64,000 bases of DNA from Meloidogyne chitwoodi (lineage: Eukaryota; Nematoda; Chromadorea; Rhabditida; Meloidogynidae), in the NCBI GenBank assembly GCA_015183035.1, contig JACZZP010000001.1:930001-994000 (forward strand), given 5' to 3'. This document shows, in pieces, positions 36,890-50,860 of the stretch (positions within the stretch are counted from its first letter, which is position 1; each line of letters starts with the position of its first letter). The notes under the pieces are model-generated. The model did not search any database, had not been told where the DNA came from, and was given only the letters and a program-made list of their open reading frames with translations. The translations under genes were made by a program, and so were the position numbers.

Positions 36890-37090
36890 CTTATTGAGTA
36901 ATAAGTTTCTTTAATTTTTATTTACAAAAATAATATAATAAACATAATTAAAATTAAATAGGCTAAATAATTTTATGTGTATTAAATAAAAAGTCAATAT
37001 ATTAAATGATTCACCAAACTTCAAAATACCAAAAACAAAAAAAAAATAAATATTATTAAAAAAATAAAAATGTGTAGGTGAAATATACAT

Positions 37091-37652
37091 TTATATATTA
37101 TAATCTTTAAATGCACGAGAGATGGGTGAACTACTAGAATTCCATGAATCATCCCCTTGAACATATTTTGATATTCCAGTTAATTGTTCTTTCTCTCTTT
37201 GATGTCCCCAATGCAAAGTCTATTTAAAAAAATAAAAAAAATAATAATTTATCTACTTGTTGAATCTTTTCCTGGCTATTCATCCAATCTTCTAAAGAAA
37301 ATTCAGAGAAACAAACATTATTCATCCATAAATCATAGTGCTTACGTTTTTGAGGATTTGTTAGAATATTTTTTGCAAACTAATTGGAATTAATATTAAA
37401 AAAAAATTAACAAATTAATACTTGTAATTTTTGAAAATTTTCTCGTGCTTCTTCCTCTGACATTTTTTCATTATTAATTTTATCTGGATGTAACAAAAGA
37501 GCCTTCTTTCGATATTCTACCAAAATTTGATCACACTATTAAAAATACACATAAAATAATAAAATTTAAATTACTGTTGAATTTTTAGAGCATCCAATTA
37601 TTTTATATAAATCATTATATTTTATATGAACAAAATTTTCTGAAAAGTTCAT
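37091..37652 (-). CDS. dnajc12: DNAJC12-like J-domain protein
   Basis: Four exons, phase-consistent: about 37577-37652 (MNFSENFVHIKYNDLYKIIG), about 37424-37536 with the J-domain core ILVEYRKKALLLHPDK, about 37255-37380 (AKNILTNPQKRKHYDLWMNN), and 37091 to about 37218. HPD, the Hsp70-activating motif, is intact. The C-terminus ending FKDYNI mirrors the conserved FRNYEI end of human DNAJC12. DNAJC12 helps Hsp70 fold the aromatic amino-acid hydroxylases (phenylalanine, tyrosine, tryptophan). About 145 residues, a little shorter than the human protein. Confidence 0.87.
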
Positions 37653-38093
37653 TGGCTTCTTCAATATGATAATAATAATTTTTAATCAAACGACTAAAAG
37701 AATAAAAATATATAAACTAAATTTGAATTAAAACTTTCAATTTTCTTTTAATTTGACAAAAATTACTAGGATTATTAGAAAACAAAGTAAAAAGTTTAAA
37801 TGAATTTTATGTTTTTTTCTGATGAGAGTATATTTTATTGAAGATAGTACAAAGGGCCAAGAAAAATCGATATTAATATTTACTTGTTGGTAGCTACTAA
37901 ATTTTCTTTTATTGAGGTTCTCGCCCAATAAAATTTGTTAACAAAAAATAAATAATATACTATTAATTAAAAAATTAAAATAAAAACTGTTAAATTAAAA
38001 TTTTATTTAAATTTAAAAATTTTTAGAGAAAAATATTATATGTATAATGTAATAAAAATAAATATAATCAAAATTAAAAATTATAATAATATT
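37653..38093. other. Intergenic, A+T-rich
   Basis: Between the DNAJC12-like gene and the 3' end of the proteoglycan gene, both on the minus strand. The open frame at 37737-37928 has no support. Confidence 0.5.
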
Positions 38094-41000
38094 TTAAACC
38101 CAAAATTCTGTACTTTTTCCTTTTTCATTATTTTTTGTTTTTTCATTTTCTTCATCTTTAGGTTCAATTTTTAATTGTTCATTTTCTTCTTTAGGTATTA
38201 AAAATTCTTTTCTTTTTTCATCTACATTTTTTGAAGCAAATGCTGCACTAACTGCTGTTGCTAATAATTGTTGTTTTTCTTTTGAATTATTTCTTTAAAT
38301 TAATTATTATTTAAAATATATTTTTATTTATTTACCTCATTGCTAAAATACTTGGTCTTGTTGAATCTCTTCTTTTTTTTTCATTTAATGTTCTATTATG
38401 TAAATATGTTATATCTGATGAATTATTTGATGAAATTAATAAAGGAATTGTTGCTGAAGTATAAGAAGAAGATGGAGTAATTAATAAAGGAAGTTCTAAT
38501 AATTTTTTTATTTTATTCTCATTATCACCAATATAAACACCTCCATCATCTGAATAAAATGTTGATTCATTGTTCTGGGCAAAATTATTATTTCTGCTAA
38601 AAAAAATAAAAAAATTAATTAAATTTGTCCATAACCAATGTTTAAAAATTAATAATTCTATTGTTAGATGGGCAATTATTAGAATGAATAAAATGGTTAA
38701 TTAACTCAAGTATAAGTATTTTGAGATTTTTAAAAAAACAAAAATTTAAAAAATATTAAGGCTTTATAATTGAAATTTGTAAAGCAGTTAAAAATTAAAA
38801 AATAAATTTAATTTTCTACCTAACAAAAGGATCTTTATTATTTTGTTTATTATTTATTGCTGCATAAACAGTTGTTTCTAATAAATTTTTTGGTTTTATA
38901 TCATTTTCTGAATTTTCAAAATTAGTTAAACATGAAGATAGAGGAACACTCATTCTTGGCTGGGAAGAATTTAATCTTTAAAAAAATAAATATTTTTTTA
39001 AAAATTAAAAAAACTTTTGATTAATTCCATTTTCTGGAACAGACTTTTTATGTTGTTTTGTTGTTGAATTTCCATTTCTTTTTTCAATTGAATTTTTATA
39101 ATTAAAAGAATTATTATTTGATTTTTGTTGTTGATTATAACGAGTATTTTCTCCTCCATCTTCACTACTTGTAATTTCTTCTTGAGGAGTTTTCTTTCGA
39201 CATAATAAAATACCAACAACTAATAAAACTACAGCAATAAGTATTGCTACCTTTTTTAAAAAAAAAAAAGAAATTATACTTTAAAAAAAATACAGGAAAA
39301 TGATAATTCATGTCAGGTGGTGGTGGAGGAATAATTTGATTATCTAAAAATGTTTTCTGATTTTGTTGTTTTAGTTGAGATTTATATTTTTCTTTTTCAT
39401 TTATTTCTGTTTTAAGTTCATCTATTTTATTATTTGATGGACGAATAATTATAGGCCAATTAATTAATGCTGGTTGAACTCTGTCCTAAAAATTAAAAGA
39501 ATTCTCTCTTCTCAAGGCTTTTAACAATTAATAAATTAAAAATAAAATAATAACCGATTTAAGTTCAAGAATAACATTATTAATAGTTCTATATTTAACA
39601 TCAAAAGCATGAAAATATAATCTTCCATTAACAATATCATCATGTGTAAAAAATAAAGTAGATTCATTTGAATTAGGATGAACAAAAAATCTTCCATCTT
39701 TTGGCATTCCATTAGGTAAAATTAAATAACGTGGAGATGAACCCTTTTTATTTTTTAAATAAATTAAAATAAAAATAAATTAATTAAAAAAACTTCAAGT
39801 TCACTAGCATTAAGATGTGAAAGTCCAAGTTGTAATATTGTTCTTGAATTTGTAACAAAAGTTGGAGGTTTAAATATTGGAAGAACACGAATATTTGCTT
39901 TTTTAGGTAATAATTCAATTTCATCATTACTTAGAATAAATTCAAATGAATCCTTTTTTAATAAAAAATAAATAATTAATTTTATTTAAATTTAATTTAA
40001 TTAAATAACTTGATATGCATTCATATTCATTTGAGAATATAAAACTTCATTATTATCAATATTTATTTGTGTAAATCCATTTAATTCTTTTTCTCCATTA
40101 ACCCAATAAAAAGTTCCATTTTCTGGTGCTTTTGTTATATTATAAAAAATTTTGGATCTATCACCATTTGATTCAGCACCCAAATTAAATCTTTTAAAAA
40201 ATAAATAAATAAATTAATAAATAAATAAATAACTTATTTAAAAGAACATAATTCTTTCCTTGAATATAACTAATTTCTGTAAAATTACGTAATTGTAATG
40301 CTAAAGGTTCAATTCGAATAATTAAAACAAAATAATATTCTAAAAAATAAATAAATAATTTTTTAGTCAAAAATTCATAAAAAAATTAAAAGTGAAAGCA
40401 AGTCAGAGAGCACAGAGTAATTTACTCTTCTCATTCCTCAGACTACTTTGGAATATTTTCTTCATAAAATTAATTGTTTTGACTTATTATTTTAAATAAA
40501 ATTTTTTTCTAAAAATTAAAAAATAAAATGTATCCGGATTTTGAAATGAGCAAAATCTGATTTTATGGACATTTGCTAATTTAATAATTAATTAAAAAAT
40601 ATTGCCTGAATCTAAAATTTTTTGGTCATCAATAAAAGTAGTTATTTGAAGGCCAATAACATCCCAAGATTGTTTTTCATTTATTGGAGTATGTTCTAGC
40701 CAAATAAATCCTTTATTAATATCTTCTTGTGTAAAATTTAAAAGAGAAGAAAAAGAATTATTTAATAATTCTTCTTTTTCTTTTAAAATAAAACGAACAC
40801 CATTTTGAGGGTTTTGAATAATTTTATAATAAATAAATGAGTCAGAAAGTATTGAATGAGAAGTTAAAATATAATTAGAATTTAATTGAATATTTCCTCC
40901 AGAAACTAAAGATAATTCTTGAGGGAAATGATTAACCTATTAAATAAATTAATTAATTAATTAAATTATATTTGACATATTATAATAATAATTAAATATT

Positions 41001-44000
41001 AAAATATAAATTATTTAAAATATTTACATTTAATAATTTTGAAGGTTCAAAAACATTAATAAATAAATTTATTTTTATTGAATTATTAATATCTCCATTA
41101 GAACCATAAATAATTAAAGTAAAATTATCATTAATATTTAAATTATCAGATAAATGTTTATAAATTAAATATTGACCAGAATGTAATTGTTCCATATTAA
41201 TTGATTTATTCCACTTTTTTTAAAAATAAAGAAATAATTTTTATTTATTTTTTACCTTATAATATTTATTATTATTTATTAAATCTGCTTTTTCTTTTAA
41301 TTCTTCTTCTTCTTCTTCTTCTATAATAATATTCTTTTCAATAATATCTAATCTTTGAATCCAACCATTATTAGGAGGTTTTTCTAATTTTATTAAAATA
41401 TTATCTTCTGTATATTCAGCTAATTTAGTTAAATTTAAATAATTTATATTTATTGCAATAGAACCACCTTAATTATTTATTTATTTTTTAAATTATTTAA
41501 ATAATGGAAAAAATAAAAGTTTTGTCAATTTATTGGAATGGACAATGTTTTTGTGTTACAACAGTCAATATCTGGTTATATATTAATATTCATAATATCC
41601 CTTAAAAATTAATAAATTTATTCACTTTTTACCTCTTGAAATATTAATTGGTTTTTGTTCAATTAATTTATTAATATCATTTGAATTAATATTTGAATAA
41701 GCATTTTCAATATAAAATTTAAATTCTTGAGGTTCAATTTCATTATTAAAAGTATTTTTAGATGAATATATTTTAAATCCAAATTCATCCATTAATTTCC
41801 AAATACCCAAAGAAATAGGTGATTGATATATTAATTTATTAGAATTAATATCTTCTTGGGTAAAACGTTCCAATTTTTCATGTGCATCACGTAAAAACTT
41901 TAAAAATAAAAATAAAAATTAATTAATAATATTTTAATAAAATAATTACCAAACGTCCATGGTTTGGAGGTGTTGTTAATCGATAAATAATTTTATTAGA
42001 ATCCTAAAAATATTTAAAAATAAATAAATAAAAATAAAATAAATATTTACATCATTTCCAATTACTTTAAGTATTTCTGGTCCAATAATTGAAGGAATTC
42101 CTGGAGTTGTTTTTAAAAGTAAATTTCGTTCAATTTCATAATCTTTTGTTTCTTTTTCATTATTAAAATTATTATTTATTAAAATAATATTATCTTCTCT
42201 TTTTTGTTTTATAGAAAACCATTCAGCATTATTTTGATTAATTCCATTACTATAAATAAAATAAAAACCAGCAAAATCATTCTTAAATTTAAAAAGATGA
42301 GAGTTAAAATTTATTTAAAAAATATGTATAAATAGAAGAGGGGTGTATATTCTTTATTTATTTAAAAATAAATATTTTACCATTTTTTCATTATTTGATA
42401 AATTATTAAATTGAAAAATAATCTTTCCTTTATTAATATCTTCTTGAGTAAAATTATTAATTTTTTTAGTATTATTATTATATTCATTATTATTAGGTAC
42501 TAAATATTTAATAATACCACCAATTGAATGCCAGACAAGAAATTGAATTTTATTTTCTGAAATACCAAAACTCTAAATAAAATTAATAATTAATTTTAAA
42601 TTATTTAAATTATCTTTACAAACCTCAACTTGAAGATATTCTGATGTTATTTGAATAAATGTTTTATTATAATTATCAAGAATTATTGGATTATTCTTTT
42701 TTAAATTTAAATGGTTAATTTTATCTTAAAAGAAAAAAAATTAATTATATTTATTTTTTTAATAAATTTTTAAAGAAAAAATTCAATAAAAAATTTAACA
42801 AAATTAACAAAAATAAAATATTTATTTATTTAAATAAAAACCTAAATATTCATTATCCAATAATATTTCTTCATTTTTATAATTAAAATAATTAATAATA
42901 TTAATAGGAATATTAATTGGACCAATTTGTATAAATATTTTAAAATTATTTTTAGATTGTATTATTAAATTAATTAAAATATTATCTTTTTTAAACATTT
43001 CTTCTTTATTTTTATGTAAATAAAATAAAGAATTAGATTTTAATATTTTATTATCAAAACTTAAAAGAGGTAAATTATAGATAGATTGTAATGAAGAAGA
43101 AGAAGTTGTTGTTGTTTTTGTTGATTTTATTAAATCTTTAAAATTATTTTTTATAAAATTATTTTATAAAATAAAATATAATTAAGATCATTTTTATAAA
43201 TTTTAGATTAATTTATTGAACTGGACCAATTAAGAATCTGAACTTTAGGAAAAATCGAAGCTCAGAAAGAACAAAAATATTTAAAAAAATTACTATTAAA
43301 TTTAATTTCGATATTAAAATGAATTATATTTAAAGGAAAGACCTATGCCTTATTACTCCACTCAATTAAATTATAAAATAATTTAATTGGTCTTTTTCCT
43401 ATTTTTTAAATAATAAAAGAATATTTATTTAATTAATTAAATAACCATTAATTTGTTGTTTTCTTTGAAAAATAATATCTCCATAAATTGGTGTTTTAAT
43501 AATAAAATATTTTATAAAATAATTATCATAATTATTAATTGGAATATTTAAAATATTTTCATTAATTAAAGAACTTGCTCCATTTTGTACATTAATACCT
43601 TTTTCTTTAATAAAAATAGGAATTGTTGTTGATAAAGAATTATTATTTAAAGAATTTTGTATTTTTAAAATAATTTCTTCATTTATATTTTCATTTATTG
43701 TCGTAAAAAGTTTTAAAAAAATTATTTGAGTTAAATTTTGTTGTTTTTGATTAATTAATTCAAAAAAAAGTTTATTTTGAAGAATATCCTAAAAATATAA
43801 TTAAATTATCTCAGTAATTTTATTTAATTTTAAAGTAATCTTTTTTTTAATTTTTTAGAAGTTCTCGATCTCTGATCATTTTCGGTGATTTTATTTTTTA
43901 ATTTTCCGTTTCTCAGTCCCTGTTTTTTCAAATTTTAATTTTTCTAATTTTTATTTATTTTATTAAGTAAATAAAATTAAAATAGCTAAGAAGGATTATA

Positions 44001-47000
44001 TCCTATTTAATATTAAGAGAATATATTTAATATTTTAAATAAATATTTATTATTTTTTAATTATTTAAAAATATTTAAAATAAAAAAATAAATATTACTT
44101 TTTGAGTAAATAAAATTGTTTTAACAAAACATCCATTTTGAAGAAGTAAACGAAAAGGAGATAAATTTGTTAAAATAGTTTGTACCTTTAAATAAATAAA
44201 TAAAAATAAATAAATATTAATTAATTAATTAATTAACTTCAAATATAATTTGATTATCATTAGAAATATCTAAATTAGTTTCAGCAAATAAATGTTTAAT
44301 TGTAATTAATAAAAATAAAGAAGAAAATTCTTTTTGTTTATTTATATTAATATTAAAATAAATTTTATTTGAAGTAGCAAGTCTTAAAAAATATTTAGAA
44401 ATTGAAAATATTGAAATTGGTAAAGTTTTGCTATTTAATCCATCTGTAGCAGTTAATCTTTTTTTTAAATAATAATAAATAATTTAATTAATTTAATTAA
44501 TTAATTAAAATTACTTTAAAAAAGTTCCATTAATAGCACTACCAACATTTTTAACAATTAAATTCCCTCCATTTAATAAATTTTCATCAAATTCACGTAA
44601 AGGCATTTCTGGTTCTTCTTTTGAACAAATAACAAAATCACGAGAATTTAAAGGTTCAGGAATAACATTAAAATTTAATTTATTTATTGAATTTGCTATT
44701 GAAATATTTTTAAAATTTTCTAAACTTTTAGGCCATTTTATTAAATTGTCTAAATCTATTAATTGAATTAATGATGGTAATAATGTTTTTTCACTATTTT
44801 CTAATAAAAATATATTCTGAAAAAAAAATTTAAAGATTAAAAAATAAAATAAATTATTATTTCATTTTAAAAGGAGAGATATTTTTTATATAAAATTATT
44901 TTGTAATTATTCTTTATAATTAAATTCATTTATTTAAGCTATATTTTGTAATTAATTTTTTATTTTTAATTAAATTAGTTAAAATATATAAGGCTAATTA
45001 GAAGAATAGGAAAAAGATTTAATTTTAAAAAAATATTTTTAATAATTTAAAATAAAAGAAATTTATTTAAAATAAATATTTTACCTTATTTTGTTCTTCA
45101 AAATTTCCTTCATCATCATACATCATAGAAAATAATTGTGGTTGTCTTTTATTAATTCCAATAATTGCAATTGAAATAAAAAAAGGTAAAGGAGTATGTC
45201 CTTTACCTCCACCAAAATCACGTATTTCACTTTCTGCAATTAAAAATATTCTGTCCCATTTAGATAAATCTCCATAATGTTTATAATAAAGTTTATTTTC
45301 TAAAATATCATTTGAATAAAAAATATCATCAAAATCCAAAATAATATTTTCATTTTTATTTAATAAAAATAATATTCCATTCATTGGAGGAAGAATAACA
45401 CGAAATATAAAATTATTAGAATTATCTGCTGATTCTAACCAAAGTGTATTATTTGTTATCTTTTAAATTAAATTATAATTAATTTAATTAAATTAAATTA
45501 AACTTGTTCTATTTTTCCTTCTTCAATAATTAAAGTATTATTTTTTAATTTAATTTCTCCAATTCCTCCTCCAGGCAAATAAACTATATCAAATCTAAAA
45601 ATTTCTTCAGAAGCACCAGCAGGTGTTAAAAGACGAAAAGTAAAAAAATCATTAAGTACAGAGAATGGGGCAAAATGTAATTTATAAAAAAATAATCCTT
45701 CATCAATTTGCTAAAAAATAATATAATTTATTAGATAAAATTATTTAAATAAATAAAAATATAATTTAAAAATAATTTTACCTTTTGTGTAATATTTGAA
45801 GAAATACCAACACGTCTATGTCTTCCAGTCTCAATAACCAAACGAAGAAGCATTCCAAGTTTAGGGGCTTCAATAATATTAAAATATAATTGATCAGTAG
45901 TAAAATGTTGAGGAAAGACAGTAGCTAACATATTTTGTCTTCTTATTTGTGCTTGATCTGTTTGATTAAGTTTAAGAGGTTCTTGAACAAAAACACGAAT
46001 ACTAAGAGTAATAAATTCTTAAAAAATAAAATATTTAAATAAAAATAAATATTTTTAACCAATTTGAAAAATTTGAATTAAAGAAGCTGTATCAGAGCAA
46101 AAAACCTAAAAAAGAGAGGGGAAAAAATAATTAAAAATAAAAATTTATACTTGAAAATCAAAATCATCATTTCTAGGAGGTAAAGGCATATTTACACTCT
46201 TTTTATGTGTATAACGAACTTTAAGTAAATTAATTTCATTTTGAGTAAAAGATGAACAAATTGACCATTTTTTAATATTTTCATTAAAATCATTTCTTAA
46301 ACATTCAATAACACCAAAATTAGGTTGATCAACAATTAAATAATAAGCATTAGGAATAAATGAAAGATTAAATTCTGAGGTACAATAAGAATTAAGTTGA
46401 GATGATTCTATTTGATTACTATAAATTAATTAAATAAATTAATTAATTATATTTTTAATAACCTTGAATGATGAATTATTTTAATTCCTGTATTTTTATC
46501 AAATATTATTTTTAAAGGAACAAACAAAACTCGAATTATTGCAGGTTTTGATTGAATACCAAAATCATCTTTAGCTATCTAAAATAAATAAATATTTAAA
46601 TATTTAAATTAAAATAAATTTAAAAAAACTTAAAAATTCAATATATCCTTCATTTTCTTCTTCTTTATTTTCATTTAATTCATAATCTTTTTTTTCTTCA
46701 TTTTCCAAAGCTATTAAATAAATATTTCCTTTTAGAAATTCTGAAAGAGAAAAACGTCGTAAACGTGCACCTATTTTATCAATTAAATCAAGTGAATTTC
46801 CACTTATTTTTTCAACATAAATCAAAATATGGTCATTTGAAGTATCTGGATCATAAATACGTAAATGTTGAGGACCAAGTTGAATTCTTAAAATAAAATA
46901 TTTTATTTATTTTTTAATTAGACTATTTATCTAAATATAATTGTTTTTTTTAATTTATTATTTTTATATCTGTTATATATAATTATTATTTGTTTACCTT

Positions 47001-48085
47001 TTTCCAATTTTTAAATTAATTGCTTCTCCAATTGGTTCAATTATAATTTTAGGTGGTTCTTTTCCTTCATTATTATTAATATTTTCATTTTGTTTTTGTT
47101 CAACATCAATTTCCAAATCAAATTGATCAGAATTTGAAGAAATCCAATTTCCATTTTTTGTTTTAGAAATTCTTCCACCTCCACCTGCACGTCTTGAAAA
47201 TTTAGATATATCAACCTAAATTAATTAAATAATTATTTTATTTAAATTTATATATTAAAAACCCCAATTTTAAATTTATCATGTTTTGTAGAGTCTCCAG
47301 AATGTTTATATAAAACTTTTTTATTTATTATATCAATATAAAAAAATGAAGTAATTTCTCTACTATTAGAATCATCTGAATTAGAATTATCTAAAAATTG
47401 TAGTTGTCCATGTTTTGGTTGTTTTAAAACCTAAAAATACATATAAATAGAAGGTATTGTTTAAAGATAATTATTAATTAATTAATAAATTTAATAAATA
47501 TATTTAATAGTTAGTAACTCCCATTATAAGGACCTCATAGTTATTGGCCTTCAGATCTCCATAAATATATTCATTATTTATTTTAATTTTTCAAAGTAAA
47601 ACTCTAATTAATACTGAATGTCCTTATAACCATTGTATTCTTATAATTAAATATTAAAAAATAACCTCAAAACGTAAATCACCTAATCTATGACCAAATC
47701 TTTGTGGATCAATAATTCTAAAATTAAACCATTCAATAGGCACTATTCCTCCTTTTATTGGAATATTTAATCTTTCTCCTGGTCCAACAATTAAAGGATA
47801 TTTTTTTATTTCTTCTTTTCTTTGATCTAAAAGTCGAACACTTCTAATTATTTTATTTTTTATTTTTTCTTTTGAAGTAAAATTAATAATAAAAATATTT
47901 TTGTTATTTTCTTGTGTTTTATTTTTATTATTAATTTTTTCATTTATTGAATTTAATATTAAAGGTGTTTGTAAAATAAATAAATAAATATTAGCAAAAA
48001 ATAATAATTGAATTAATTTTAATTGTAAAAATAAACAAATTCTAGTACCAATATTTAAATTATAATTATTTGTTGTAGAAGGCAT
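38094..48085 (-). CDS. CSPG4/NG2-like transmembrane proteoglycan
   Basis: A ~10-kb gene of more than 25 exons with mostly short introns. The N-terminus (MPSTTNNYNLNIGTRICLFL) leads into a hydrophobic signal or anchor, then RVLLDQ-type sequence and a long extracellular region. Repeats of the CSPG type are plain: VLYKHSGDSTKHDKFKIGV, LYYKHYGDLSKWDRIFLIAE, VRYTHKKSV...NDDFDFQVF, FTQEDINSNKLIYQSP. One transmembrane helix near 39185-39250 (AILIAVVLLVVGILLCRKK) is followed by a cytoplasmic tail ending TEFWV. Human CSPG4 ends in QYWV, a PDZ ligand. I see no laminin-G domains at the N-terminus. The role would be cell-surface adhesion and matrix signalling. Exon joins were only partly checked. Confidence 0.8.
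43195..43280. repeat. Decayed copy of the TGGACC repeat in a proteoglycan intron
   Basis: TTATTGAACTGGACCAATTA ... GGAAAAATCGAAGCTCAG follows 8706-8760 (TTATTGACCTGGACCAGACT ... GGAAAAATCCAGATCCAG) base by base with scattered changes. Confidence 0.5.
43855..43930. repeat. Decayed CCCGG/CTCGATCTCT-type repeat in a proteoglycan intron
   Basis: TTTCTCAGTCCCTGTTTTTT with CTCGATCTCTGA nearby recalls the array at 9270-9415 (TTTCTCGGTCGGGACCC, GGGTTTTTCAAAATTA). Heavily mutated. Confidence 0.4.
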
Positions 48086-49787
48086 AAATATTTATTTATT
48101 TATTTATTTAATTACTATTTTTAAAAATAAATATTAATTTTTAAAAAATAATTAATTTATAGAAATTAACATAAAATTTAATTAATTAAATATTAATTTA
48201 TTTATCTCTTAATATTTTACTCTTCACAAAAATTAAAAAAAACAAATATTCTAAATTTTCTGTCGAATCCATAATATTAATTAATAAATAATATTTTTAT
48301 TAAATTTTAGGCCAATCGCAAACTCATTAAATTTTAAGAACAAAAAGATCTAGAGTTATAAGTATTCTAATATTATGCAACACACAAATAAATAAATTTA
48401 ATTTTAATTTTATTTTATTTTGATTAATTGAAAAAAATAAAACTATTATTTTTCCTTAATTTTTTAGTAAATCTATCATTTTATTTAATTGATTATCCTT
48501 CTCTTTGATTTAATAAAGTATTATTTTAAAGAAATTGTTTATTAAAAAAATATCAAATATCTCTCCCCCTTTTAATTTTTTCGGGATAAAAATTAATAAA
48601 ATATTAAAAATATAAAACAATTGCCAAATAAAATAATAAAAATATTCTTTTTTTAAAGAAAACACCAATTGGCTATTTTAAAATGATTTAAAGCTAATAA
48701 TAAATAAATAAATATATTTATTAATAATAATAATGTATTAGTTATTTAGTTACTTAACAATTAAAAGACAAGAAGAGAGAAAGGAAAAAGAGGAAAATAT
48801 TGTTTGGATAAATTTAGATATAATAATAATTAATGTTTTTAAATTAATAAAACAAAACATTAAACAAATGTTTATTTATTTTTTTAAAAAGGTTAAAAGC
48901 TTGTCAGTTTAATTAATTAAATATTTAAATAGTAAGTTAATTTAAAATAAATTAATTAAAATATTTAATTAAATTATAAGCTGATAATAAGAAAATATAA
49001 CTGATTTTTTACGAAAGTTTAGTAAAATTTGTATAAAAAATTGCAAAGAAAAAAAAACAATTTTGCAAATTCAAAAAAAAATAGAAAAGATTTATTTAAT
49101 ATTATATTTTAGATTTGCGGCCATCTTTTAAAAGGAGGGATTAACACCCTCCCAAAACTAAATTTTTTGCCAAAAATGTGTCCAATGTCAAAATACTACT
49201 ACCGACCACCACAAAATAATGAGACAAACATTTATGTGAAAAAAAAAAAGAAAAAGTAAAGAAAATAAAAATATTAAAAATAAAGAAAAGGATAAAGTTT
49301 TTAAAAATATATTTATACACAGATGTTAGTTGTTAAACTAGTAAAAACGAACAAACAATAAAAATAAATAAAATTTTGTATAAATAATATTATTAAAATT
49401 AAAATAAATATTTATTTGGAATTTTTTTTTTTTGAGTAAAATAATAAAATACCTTTAACTCTCATAAATGTAAAATCAAAACCCTCTTCTCATTTGGGAG
49501 ATATACAATTTACTTTATTGCAGTTTATATTTAATTAATTTCAAATAAACAATGAAAAAGATTTAATTTTAATTAATTATTTTTTAATATTATTATATAC
49601 CTAATTGAATAGAATTGTTAAATTTTAAAAATTAAAAAATATATTTTTTTAAATTCTTCTTTAAAGTTTTAATTAATTATTATATAAAAGGAAAAAGTTT
49701 TTTTTAATTTTTATATATTCTTAAGGTACGACAACAATTTTGCTAAAACCAACAATTTCTTCAATTTTCAACATTCTTCACTCAAAT
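48086..49787. other. Intergenic between divergent genes, 1.7 kb
   Basis: Head-to-head spacing between the proteoglycan and the secreted protein at 49788, so probably both promoters. A small hairpin GGAGGG...CCCTCC occurs near 49134-49155. Nothing coding seen. Confidence 0.5.
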
Positions 49788-50860
49788 ATGAAAACAAAAT
49801 TATTTATGTTTATTTTCTTGGTTGCTGTGCTTCTTATCGAAGGTAACAAAAACCTAAATCAACAAAACAACGGAACCAAATCAGGCATAAATGGCAGCAC
49901 ATCTGTGAACAAAACCAACGACAAAATTTTGACGACAAACTTAACAAAGACATCAATTCTACCGAAAATGAACACTTCTATATTCCCATTGAACATTTCT
50001 TCAGAAACGAACTCTACTGAAAAAGCTAAAATTAATGAAAAAGGGAACAACACCGAAGTGGACACATCGAACACGAACAATTCTACAGTACAGGATAACA
50101 ACAAGAAAAATGAAAATTATTCTGTGTGTTCGATAACCCGAAGACTGTACGACAGCTCCATTCCAATAAAAGAAACTAATAAAATAAAGAATTGCACAGA
50201 ACCTGGTTTGAAATATTTTTGATAAAATTAAATAATTTATTTATTTTCTTTAAAAAAAGGTTGTTTCTTTGTCTATGAGCAGCCTAATCTTGGATGGGAT
50301 TTTCCTGCTTTCATGGTTGAGAACAAAAAGAAAAACAAAAAACTCTATTTGGTATATAATTAAATTGAAATAAAATTAATATTTTTTCTAATTTTTAGAC
50401 TGGCTGTCGCTATGATATTCCTTATCTTCTTGAACGTAACCAAGGAAATGAACGAGTTGCTCGAGCAATGAGTGCCCTTCGTGCTTGTTACATTGGAATA
50501 AAGAAAGAAGCGAATGATTCTAATCATTGTCAGCCTGAATATGAGGGTAAAGGTCTAAAATTGCTTAATCAAGGAATGGACGACAGTCTTCGATCAGATG
50601 GTCAACGAGACACTTGGGCAGGACGTTTTTTGCCTAGTACACAGAACAGATGTTTTGTTGATTTTCTTCATGGAGTGTTTTACGTGGATGATAATGGAAA
50701 AGGTCTTATTGTTTGCTGTAGTAGTGGAACTGATAAGGTTATTTTTTAATTTTATAAATAAATATAAAAAATTAAGGATCACGTAAACTTTAAATCAAAG
50801 TGTATTTCTGTTACCAATGAAATTAATAAATTAGAATGGCGAGAAGATAAAGATAATTAA
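49788..50860 (+). CDS. Secreted Asn/Thr-rich protein with a conserved cysteine C-terminal domain
   Basis: Four exons in phase: 49788 to about 50210, about 50261-50352, about 50399-50737, about 50777-50860. The signal peptide is MKTKLFMFIFLVAVLLIEG. Residues 25-115 are low-complexity with many N-linked sites (NGT, NST, NKT, NSS). The C-terminal half is more conserved in character, with GCFFVYEQPNLGWDFPAF, TGCRYDIPYLLERNQGNERV, RFLPSTQNRCFVDFLHGVFY and CCSSGTDK. It holds about eight cysteines. I do not recognise the domain; it looks like a nematode secreted glycoprotein. An upstream non-ATG extension (49740) is not needed. Confidence 0.72.

Noticed and set aside
37737..37928. A 63-codon minus-strand frame downstream of the proteoglycan gene
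   Set aside because: No splice partners or domain; composition is that of A+T spacer.
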